DNA of 6,996 nucleotides from Sphingomonadales bacterium (GTDB taxonomy: Bacteria > Bacteroidota > Bacteroidia > UBA7662). The notes under the pieces were generated by a model, which was not told the origin of the DNA, made no database searches, and saw only the letters and a program-made list of their open reading frames with translations. This document shows, piece after piece, positions 1-6,115 of this stretch (its first letter is position 1; every line of letters starts with the position of its first letter). The position numbers and the translations under genes are program-made. The stretch is from contig VHBD01000080.1 of NCBI GenBank assembly GCA_016872125.1, positions 1-6,996 on the forward strand, read 5' to 3'.

Positions 1-1328
1 CAGAAGAGCTGGAACAATTGTTCGATTATTACCAAGACCGCGGTAACATGGCCCATGCGGAGATCGCCCTCGCCAAGGGATTGGAACAATCGCCCGATCA
101 TTCGGGTTTCATGCTCCGCAAAGCCCAATTGCTCATCGGGCAAGGGGAAATACGGCTGGCCGAAGAATTGTTGGAGAGAGCGCTTAAGCAAGATCCCTCC
201 ATGGTGGAACTTCACCTGACCCGTTCTTCGCTGTACGATTACCGAAACCAAACCAATCGAGCACTTCAACATCTGCGCAAGGCGGAACAGTTTGCCGATC
301 AGGAACAAATGCCCTCCGTAAACCTTGCGTTTGGCATGGTCTATCTCAATGCAGGCCGCTACCGTTCCGCTTTGGATCACTTGCAACAATGTGTTGGTTT
401 TGATCAAATCGATCAAGAGCATCTGCTCTACGATTTGTGTTATTGTTATCATCAGCTTGAACTCTTGGACGAAGGAATTGCTTTTTTTGAAAAGCAAATT
501 TCTGCCAATCCCTATTCGGATTCCGCTTGGTATAACCAAGGAGTCTTGCTTAACCAAGCCGGTCTTTTTGAAAAAGCGATTGTTGCTTTTGATTACGCTC
601 TGATCATACAGCCTTCCTTGTCCATGGCCCATTTCAACATGGCCAATACCCTAATTAACCTAGATAAATTTGAGGATGCCTTAGCGAGCATGACCTTGGC
701 GGTCGAAGCAGAGCCCGAACATTCCATTTTTATCAATGGACTGGGAGTATGTTACGAAAAATTGAATCGCTACCCTGAAGCGCTGCTTCGCTACGAGGAG
801 GCATCCCGCGTGGACCCCTTGTTGTCAGATGCTTGGTTTGGGCAGGCCACCTGCAAAGCCTACCTCGAGCAATGGCCTACGGCTCTGGCTTTGATCAACA
901 AAGCCATTGAACTTACCGAGGACCACGAAGAGTATTGGTACGAGAAAGCCCGCATCTTGATGGCCTTGGGTTGCTTTCGGGATGCTGAATCTGCCCTTAA
1001 CGAAGCGCTTCGATTGGACGAGACCTTCTGGGAAGCCCGTATTCTCAAGATTTCCTTATTCTTGGCGGAAGATTCCCTCGAGCAAGCCATGCAATGCATT
1101 CAAGACGGCCAAGAACCCCATCAAGAAGAGGCTGCCTATTTCTACGAATTATCCGGCTTATTGTATGCCTTCGATATGCCTGAACTGGTGGAATTGGCGG
1201 CAACGTGTCTTCGATGGGCCCTTGCCATCGACCCTTCCGAGGCCCATCACTTGTTGACTTTCTGCCCCGAAGCGCATGAGAATCCCGTTGTGCTCAGCAT
1301 CCTGAAAGAGGGCGGCGCTCTACGTTAA
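1..1328 (+). CDS. TPR-repeat protein, 5'-truncated by the window edge
   Basis: The reading frame is open from the first bases (in-frame codons from base 3 read EELEQLFDYY) to a TAA at 1326-1328. The TTG at 18-20 is therefore an internal Leu, and the true start lies upstream of the window. About 440 residues are visible, made almost wholly of degenerate 34-residue tetratricopeptide repeats, roughly ten of them. The clearest lie at about bases 522-1010: SAWYNQGVLLNQAGLFEKAI, then AHFNMANTLINLDKFEDAL, FINGLGVCYEKLNRYPEAL and YWYEKARILMALGCFRDAE. Each shows the W/Y-G-Y-A-P pattern of TPR helices A and B. No catalytic motif or membrane segment is seen in the visible part, so a cytoplasmic protein-protein interaction role is likely (inference); partners are unknown. 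The next gene starts 16 bases downstream, suggesting co-transcription. Bacteroidota often carry a long TPR protein next to DUF368 and aroE (from memory). The family call is firm; the function is not known. Confidence 0.9.
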   Translation, partial: EELEQLFDYYQDRGNMAHAEIALAKGLEQSPDHSGFMLRKAQLLIGQGEIRLAEELLERALKQDPSMVELHLTRSSLYDYRNQTNRALQHLRKAEQFADQEQMPSVNLAFGMVYLNAGRYRSALDHLQQCVGFDQIDQEHLLYDLCYCYHQLELLDEGIAFFEKQISANPYSDSAWYNQGVLLNQAGLFEKAIVAFDYALIIQPSLSMAHFNMANTLINLDKFEDALASMTLAVEAEPEHSIFINGLGVCYEKLNRYPEALLRYEEASRVDPLLSDAWFGQATCKAYLEQWPTALALINKAIELTEDHEEYWYEKARILMALGCFRDAESALNEALRLDETFWEARILKISLFLAEDSLEQAMQCIQDGQEPHQEEAAYFYELSGLLYAFDMPELVELAATCLRWALAIDPSEAHHLLTFCPEAHENPVVLSILKEGGALR

Positions 1329-1344
1329 GGCCAACTCCAGCATC

Positions 1345-2133
1345 ATGGACCAAGCTCCATCCACCCACCCTGCCCTGAGCCTTCTTGAGAATTTACCACC
1401 ACGCTCCGCCAAACCCCGTTCAGTCGGGCTCACGATGGTCATGGACAAAGGTCTTTCCTTTATGGAGGCTGAGGCCTTTCTTGAGAATGCGACACCCTTC
1501 ACGGATTTGATTAAGTTTGGATGGTCCACGGGCCTGTTCAATCATCGACTCAAGGACAAAATCCAATTGTACCAAGATGCTGGCATTCGTTGTTATATGG
1601 GGGGAACGCTCTTTGAGATTTACGCAGTCCGCCAACAAGTCACCACATTCAAGCGCCTTGTTGAAAGCCTGAAATTGGAAACCGTAGAAATTTCGGACGG
1701 TTCATTGGACATGCCCCACGAACGCAAATGCGAGTATATCGCCGATTTTAGTAGGGACTTCAACGTCTTGTCCGAGGTAGGATCTAAGGACGCCGAAAAA
1801 ATCATCGCTCCCTACCGTTGGATCGCCATGATGAAGGCCGAATTAAGTGCCGGATCCGAATTGGTGATCGCCGAAGCAAGAGAAACAGGCAACGTTGGCA
1901 TCTTTCGCAGCACCGGCGAAGTACGGTCCGGGTTGGTCGAAGAAATCCTTACCCAAATTCCTTCGGAGAAAATTCTTTGGGAGGCCCCCAACAAGGCTCA
2001 ACAAACCTGGTTTATCCGAATGCAGGGGGCCGATGTCAGCCTGGGCAACATAGCCCCATCGGAAGTCATTCCGCTCGAAACATTGAGACTGGGCTTGCGC
2101 AGCGATACCTTTGGGCAGTTCTTGGGCAGCTAA
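1345..2133 (+). CDS. Phosphosulfolactate synthase family protein (ComA-like)
   Basis: The 262-residue protein matches the ComA family along its whole length, at the usual size of about 250-280 residues. ComA of methanogens is a Mg-dependent TIM-barrel enzyme that adds sulfite to phosphoenolpyruvate, giving (R)-phosphosulfolactate, the first step to coenzyme M. Visible motifs in order: PRSVGLTMVMDKGL (24-37), DLIKFGWSTG (54-63), GGTLFE (86-91), VEISDGS (114-120), EVGSKD (144-149), MMKAEL (162-167), EARETGNVGI (177-186), LWEAPNKAQQ (211-220), LGNI (233-236) and LETLRLGLRSDT (244-255). The conserved Lys, Glu, Asp and Arg residues of these blocks are all kept, so an active enzyme is likely. Coenzyme M is not expected in Bacteroidota. 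Related proteins include Bacillus YitD (sulfolactate) and plant HSA32 (heat tolerance, no proven enzyme activity), so the real reaction is uncertain. The ATG at 1345 is chosen because the N-terminus then matches family length; there is no clear Shine-Dalgarno. It sits between the TPR gene and the DUF368 gene, probably in one operon. Confidence 0.92.
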   Translation: MDQAPSTHPALSLLENLPPRSAKPRSVGLTMVMDKGLSFMEAEAFLENATPFTDLIKFGWSTGLFNHRLKDKIQLYQDAGIRCYMGGTLFEIYAVRQQVTTFKRLVESLKLETVEISDGSLDMPHERKCEYIADFSRDFNVLSEVGSKDAEKIIAPYRWIAMMKAELSAGSELVIAEARETGNVGIFRSTGEVRSGLVEEILTQIPSEKILWEAPNKAQQTWFIRMQGADVSLGNIAPSEVIPLETLRLGLRSDTFGQFLGS

Positions 2134-2144
2134 AACGCTTTCTT

Positions 2145-2169
2145 TAGGCTGACCGTTGATTTGAGCCTA
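2145..2169. repeat. 6-bp inverted repeat across the DUF368 gene start
   Basis: TAGGCT at 2145-2150 is matched exactly by its reverse complement AGCCTA at 2164-2169, leaving a 13-base loop. The right arm includes the first base of the DUF368 ATG. A hairpin here could partly hide the start codon, but the stem is short, there is no U-tract to suggest a terminator, and a match of this size can arise by chance. Confidence 0.25.
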
Positions 2170-3137
2170 TGATCCAACATCTTTTTCTGTACCTCAAAGG
2201 GGTGGCCATGGGTGCTGCCGATGTCGTACCGGGAGTTTCCGGGGGGACCATTGCATTCATATCCGGAATTTACGAGACCTTAATAAACGCCCTGCGTTCT
2301 TTCGATACGGAGCTCCTGATGTTGTTCATCCAAAGGAAATGGTCTGCGGCCTGGCATAAAATCAACGGTACCTTCTTGCTTTTCCTGCTCTCAGGCATAG
2401 GCACCAGCATTTTGGTCTTGTCCAAATTGATGTTGTATTTGCTGGAATTACATCCTGTGCCTACCTGGTCCTTTTTCCTCGGGCTTATTGTGGCAAGCAT
2501 CGTCGGAGTATGTCGGGATTTGGATTTGCGTAATCCTCGCTTCTGGATTGGCTTTGTGGTGGGGAGCATCGTGGCCTACGCCATTACGGTAATGTCCCCC
2601 ACCCAGACCCCGGAGGCGTTGTGGTTCATTTTTGTGAGCGGTGCCATTGCCATCTGTGCCATGATCCTTCCCGGTATTTCCGGGTCCTTTATTCTGCTCT
2701 TGATGGGCAAATACCGTTTTATTCTCCAAGCACTGCATGAGATGAATATCCCGATTATCATAGTCTTCATCATGGGGGCTGCCGTTGGTCTCCTGTCTTT
2801 TTCGCATGTTTTGTCGTGGTTGCTCAAGCGGCATCATCTCACCACGGTTTCTTTGCTGGCTGGATTTATGTTGGGTTCGTTGAACAAGGTTTGGCCTTGG
2901 AAGGAGACGCTCACCTTCTATACCGATCGCAATGGAGAAAGTCACCCCCTCACCGAACGTAACTTGCTTCCCGGAGATTTCGAAGCCATCACAGGAAACC
3001 CTTCCCAATGGGGCCTGGCCATCGCCTTGATGGCCTTTGGCGCGGTGTTGATCCTTGGTTTGGAATCCTGGGGCCGAAAGTTAAGTCAACAAACTGATTC
3101 AAAGAGATTTGCCTCTAAAACAGACGCCACCTCCTGA
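2169..3137 (+). CDS. DUF368 membrane protein, probable polyprenyl-phosphate translocase (PopT family)
   Basis: This 322-residue integral membrane protein has two family signature blocks, GAADVVPGVSGGTIAF (15-30) and ICAMILPGISGSFILL (162-177). They look like related half-repeats, each with a P-G-[VI]-S-G core. About eight hydrophobic segments are visible: the N-terminal re-entrant block, then roughly 68-92, 97-115, 125-142, 150-180, 192-220, 225-243 and 280-300. A polar stretch at about 250-275 (containing PLTERNLLPGDFEAITGNP) is, from memory, common in Bacteroidota members, and the C-terminal 20 residues are hydrophilic. DUF368/PopT proteins have been shown in other bacteria to flip undecaprenyl phosphate back across the inner membrane, recycling the lipid carrier for peptidoglycan and surface polysaccharide. 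That role here is inferred from family membership. The ATG at 2169 gives the family-typical N-terminus (MIQHLFLYLKGVAMG). It starts 35 bases after the ComA-like gene and ends 32 bases before aroE. Some flavobacteria, as I recall, carry two adjacent copies; only one is present here. Confidence 0.94.
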   Translation: MIQHLFLYLKGVAMGAADVVPGVSGGTIAFISGIYETLINALRSFDTELLMLFIQRKWSAAWHKINGTFLLFLLSGIGTSILVLSKLMLYLLELHPVPTWSFFLGLIVASIVGVCRDLDLRNPRFWIGFVVGSIVAYAITVMSPTQTPEALWFIFVSGAIAICAMILPGISGSFILLLMGKYRFILQALHEMNIPIIIVFIMGAAVGLLSFSHVLSWLLKRHHLTTVSLLAGFMLGSLNKVWPWKETLTFYTDRNGESHPLTERNLLPGDFEAITGNPSQWGLAIALMAFGAVLILGLESWGRKLSQQTDSKRFASKTDATS

Positions 3138-3169
3138 GCGTTAATCCTTAGGAATATCTTCTAATCTTC

Positions 3170-3991
3170 ATGTCTTCGGAGTATTGTTACGGAGTTCTTG
3201 GATGGCCCTTGGGGCATTCCGCTTCGCCTGCTTTGATGGGGCGTCTTATGCAAGAGCGTCAATATTCGTATCCCTACGCCTTATTGGCGTATCCTGAATA
3301 TCCCGGGATTTTGAGCTTAGCCAGAGAACACCATCATTTGATGGGATTCAATGTTACTTTACCCTATAAAATAAAGATGTTCCAAGAGATTTTCTTCGAG
3401 TCCAAGAAGAATGCGGCTTGGTCCATTAGCCCAGAGGCTCTGGCTTGTGGCGCGGTGAATTGCGTTCGATTGCTTCGGGATCCGTTTGGATCCGTTATAG
3501 GAGTCACAGGCCATAACACCGATGCCCAAGGCTTTGCCGCAGCCTTGTCCGTTCTTGAACCGAATCGACTCGAGGGCCCTGCCCTTGTCATGGGGGATGG
3601 TGGGGCTTCGAAGGCGGTAGTCCATGTATTGCACACCATGGGTATTGCTTGCACCCAACTATGCAGGAAGGTCACGAGCCATTCGATCCCAAACGCAAGG
3701 GGCCGAAGCCTGCTTGCATGGGAAGATGCTGAGGCGAACCTTATCCAAGGTCATCCCCTCCTTATCCAATGCACCCCGATCGGTATGTGGCCGTCGGTGA
3801 CCGAAGTGCCTCCGTTGCCCATCATGGCCATGGAAGGAATTGGACCGAATCACTGCGTGATGGACCTGATTTACCGACCTGAACGAACCCTTTTCCTGGA
3901 ACAATGCGCCGCTCGAGGGGCTCATGTCCTTGGAGGTTGGACCATGTTGGAGCAACAAGCCATCGCCTCCTTGGAATTCTGGTTGGCTTAA
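3170..3991 (+). CDS. aroE: Shikimate dehydrogenase
   Basis: AroE reduces 3-dehydroshikimate to shikimate with NADPH, the fourth step of the shikimate pathway, in the cytoplasm. The 273 residues equal the usual length. The substrate domain shows GWPLGHSASP (11-20, with shikimate-binding Ser17 and Ser19), FNVTLPYK (60-67, catalytic Lys67), AVN (95-97) and NTDAQGF (116-122, catalytic Asp118). The cofactor domain has the glycine-rich loop GDGGASKA (142-149), CRK (165-167) where E. coli has the NADP-binding NRT, and CTPIGMWP. The C-terminus carries VMDLIYRPERT and GGWTMLEQQA (255-264, Gln263 conserved). All catalytic residues are present. The loop differs from the common G-A/T-GGAS by Asp143, and the NRT substitution leaves NADP/NAD preference open, though Arg166 keeps the phosphate-contacting position. 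The ATG at 3170 places the GxPxxHSxSP motif at the normal distance from the start; the nearest AGGA is about 16 bases upstream, too far to be a normal ribosome binding site. Confidence 0.97.
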   Translation: MSSEYCYGVLGWPLGHSASPALMGRLMQERQYSYPYALLAYPEYPGILSLAREHHHLMGFNVTLPYKIKMFQEIFFESKKNAAWSISPEALACGAVNCVRLLRDPFGSVIGVTGHNTDAQGFAAALSVLEPNRLEGPALVMGDGGASKAVVHVLHTMGIACTQLCRKVTSHSIPNARGRSLLAWEDAEANLIQGHPLLIQCTPIGMWPSVTEVPPLPIMAMEGIGPNHCVMDLIYRPERTLFLEQCAARGAHVLGGWTMLEQQAIASLEFWLA

Positions 3992-4002
3992 TGCTGTCGA
4001 GG

Positions 4003-4035
4003 TTTACCTGAATCGCGGCCACGGAGATACCTTCG
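4003..4035 (+). promoter_or_regulatory. Weak Bacteroidota-type promoter candidate before uvrB
   Basis: The 72-base aroE-uvrB gap holds TTTA (4003-4006) and, 21 bases on, TACCTTCG (4028-4035). The Bacteroidota sigma factor consensus is TTTG, about 19-21 bases, then TANNTTTG, so each element has one mismatch. The implied transcript would start about 20-25 bases before the uvrB ATG. This is the largest gap between + strand genes here, which is where a separate uvrB promoter would be expected. The match is weak and may be chance. Confidence 0.18.
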
Positions 4036-4063
4036 CCTTAATCTACCTGTTTAGCCAGCACCC

Positions 4064-6115
4064 ATGCCCTTTCGCGTTGTATCGGAATTTGAACCGTCCG
4101 GAGACCAACCCACCGCCATTGCCCAGTTATGCGAGGGGGTAGAGCGGGGGGACCCTGCCCAAGTCTTGCTGGGAGTGACCGGATCGGGCAAAACCTTCAC
4201 CATGGCCAAAGTGGTGGAAACCGTCCAAAAGCCTACCTTGGTGCTCACTCATAACAAAACCCTGGTAGCCCAGCTGTACGGTGAATTTCGTCAGTTTTTT
4301 CCAGACAATGCGGTAGAGTACTTTGTTTCGTATTACGATTATTACCAACCCGAAGCCTATCTGCCGACGACCAACACCTATATCGAAAAGGACCTTTCCA
4401 TCAACGATGAAATAGAGAAATTACGCCTTCGTACCACCTCTTCCCTGATGTCGGGTCGTCGCGATGTGCTGGTCGTGGCCTCGGTATCCTGCATCTACGG
4501 CATGGGTAATCCTGCAGATTATACCGACAAGGTGATCCGCCTTGGACCAAGCGAAACCATGACCCAAGAAAGGTTGATGAACCAATTGGTGGACATCATG
4601 TATTCCCGAGCGCTGCATGAATTGACCCGCGGAACCTTCAGGGTCCGGGGCGAGGTCATGGATATTTTCCCGGCCTACACCGATTATGCTTACCGAATTA
4701 GCTGGAATGGGCATCGCATCCAATCCTACCACCATTTGGATCCCGTCAGTGGGCGTACCGGCGATGCCTTGGATCATCTTGCTCTGTTCCCCGCCTCCAA
4801 TTATGTGACATCGCGTCATGAGCTCAGCGATATTCTTCTGGAAATCCAACAAGATATGGTCCGTCAAGTGGCGCATTTCAAGGAAGAAGGCAAAATGGAA
4901 GAATCCAGGCGCATCGAAGATCGGGTCACCTTCGATGTGGAAATGATCCGAGAGCTCGGGTATTGTTCGGGGATCGAAAACTACTCCCGCTACATGGACC
5001 GCCGAAATCCCGGGGAGCGGCCCTTCTGTTTGTTGGATTATTTTCCTTCGGATTTTCTGTTGTTGGTGGATGAAAGCCATCAAACCTTGCCCCAAGTCCG
5101 GGCCATGTACGGAGGAGACCGAAGTCGCAAATTGAATTTGGTGGAATACGGCTTCCGACTGCCTGCCGCCTTGGACAACAGGCCATTGACCTTCGGAGAA
5201 TTCGAAAATATTATTCCACAGGTTGTTTACGTCAGCGCCACCCCCGGTGATTTTGAGTTACAACAAAGCCAAGGCGTCATTGTGGAGCAATTGGTTCGCC
5301 CTACCGGTCTTCTGGACCCTCCCATCGAAATTCGACCGGTCTCCAACCAAGTGGATGACTTGATGGAAGAAATCCAAAAATCACGCTCCAAGGGGCACAG
5401 GGTCTTGGTCACCACCTTGACCAAGAGAATGGCCGAAGAGCTGGCCAAATACCTCACCCGTGCCGGGGTTCTGTGTACGTATTTGCACAGCGGTGTCGAA
5501 ACCCTCGAAAGGGTTGAAATCCTGAGGGATCTGCGCCTTGGTCGAATAGAGGTTTTGATCGGCGTGAATTTGTTACGGGAAGGATTAGACCTTCCGGAGG
5601 TTGCCTTGGTCGCTATCATGGATGCGGACAAAGAAGGCTTTCTTCGTAATTACAAATCCCTTACCCAAACGGCTGGTCGAGCGGCAAGGCATGAGGATGG
5701 TCGAGTCATCTTTTATGCAGATCGCCTAACAGGGTCCATGGATGCCACCATCAAGGAATGCAATCGACGTCGCAATAAGCAAATGGCCTATAACACTATG
5801 CACGGCATCATTCCACGCAGCATCCGCAAAAGTCCGGAAGAGATCATTCAACAAAGCGCCCTCCTGGACATACGACAAGCCGAAGCCAGTTACGGGCAAT
5901 CCCTGGTGCGTGAGCCCGATCCGCCAAGCCTGGCTCGTTCCGAAACAAAGGCGCAGCCGTCTAACCCCCAAAGTCTTGTGAAATCAGCGGTAATGAGTAA
6001 GCAAAACCTTCGGGATCTTCGTAAACAAATGAACCAGGCTGCCAAAGACATGGACTTTCTCCTGGCCGCCAAGCTCAGGGATCAAATCAAAGCCCTCGAA
6101 AACTCAGATCAATAG
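4064..6115 (+). CDS. uvrB: Excinuclease ABC subunit B (UvrB)
   Basis: UvrB is the DNA-damage-verifying helicase-like subunit of nucleotide excision repair. It is loaded by UvrA, clamps DNA with its beta-hairpin and recruits UvrC for incision. The 683 residues match the usual 660-700. In order: the Q-motif region FEPSGDQPTAI (9-19), Walker A GVTGSGKT (37-44), THNKTLVAQL (62-71), the beta-hairpin starting YYDYYQPEAYLP (90-101) followed by TYIEKDLSINDEIEKLR, SCIYGMGNP, Walker B-type DESH (336-339), YGFRLPAALDNRPL, VVYVSATPGDFE, GVNLLREGLDLPEV, DADKEGFLRN and motif VI QTAGRAARH (535-543). A variable polar linker (about 600-643) leads to the C-terminal UVR domain (about 645-680, LRKQMNQAAKDMDFLLAAKL), which binds UvrC. 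All ATPase and hairpin motifs are intact. The ATG at 4064 gives the standard N-terminus; there is no Shine-Dalgarno. It follows aroE by 72 bases, and its stop codon overlaps the end of the convergent gene on the - strand. No SOS-box-like element is evident upstream. Confidence 0.99.
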   Translation: MPFRVVSEFEPSGDQPTAIAQLCEGVERGDPAQVLLGVTGSGKTFTMAKVVETVQKPTLVLTHNKTLVAQLYGEFRQFFPDNAVEYFVSYYDYYQPEAYLPTTNTYIEKDLSINDEIEKLRLRTTSSLMSGRRDVLVVASVSCIYGMGNPADYTDKVIRLGPSETMTQERLMNQLVDIMYSRALHELTRGTFRVRGEVMDIFPAYTDYAYRISWNGHRIQSYHHLDPVSGRTGDALDHLALFPASNYVTSRHELSDILLEIQQDMVRQVAHFKEEGKMEESRRIEDRVTFDVEMIRELGYCSGIENYSRYMDRRNPGERPFCLLDYFPSDFLLLVDESHQTLPQVRAMYGGDRSRKLNLVEYGFRLPAALDNRPLTFGEFENIIPQVVYVSATPGDFELQQSQGVIVEQLVRPTGLLDPPIEIRPVSNQVDDLMEEIQKSRSKGHRVLVTTLTKRMAEELAKYLTRAGVLCTYLHSGVETLERVEILRDLRLGRIEVLIGVNLLREGLDLPEVALVAIMDADKEGFLRNYKSLTQTAGRAARHEDGRVIFYADRLTGSMDATIKECNRRRNKQMAYNTMHGIIPRSIRKSPEEIIQQSALLDIRQAEASYGQSLVREPDPPSLARSETKAQPSNPQSLVKSAVMSKQNLRDLRKQMNQAAKDMDFLLAAKLRDQIKALENSDQ

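Noticed and set aside
18..20. TTG as the start of the TPR protein
   Set aside because: The frame stays open upstream to the window edge, and the upstream residues (EELEQL) continue the same helical pattern, so this is an internal Leu codon.
1818..2147. 109-codon + strand frame overlapping the end of the ComA-like gene
   Set aside because: It is an out-of-frame shadow. The ComA frame carries conserved motifs up to its stop, and the alternative protein has no recognisable features.
2448..3008. 186-codon open frame on the - strand
   Set aside because: It is fully inside the DUF368 gene. The translation is low-complexity, rich in His, Asn, Gly and Arg, as expected from reading membrane-protein codons backwards.
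3138..3169. TCCTTAGGA in the DUF368-aroE gap as a terminator or operator
   Set aside because: The arms are only three to four bases and no T-run follows, so there is nothing to support a terminator or a binding site.
3478..3497. Near-perfect tandem repeat of GGATCCGTTT with a period of 10
   Set aside because: It is inside aroE between conserved motifs, has only two units, and the period is not a multiple of three, so the units encode different residues. It is best read as chance.
4421..5095. 224-codon open frame on the - strand
   Set aside because: It lies entirely inside uvrB, whose protein is unmistakable over this stretch. The - strand translation shows no recognisable domain and is a by-product of uvrB codon use.
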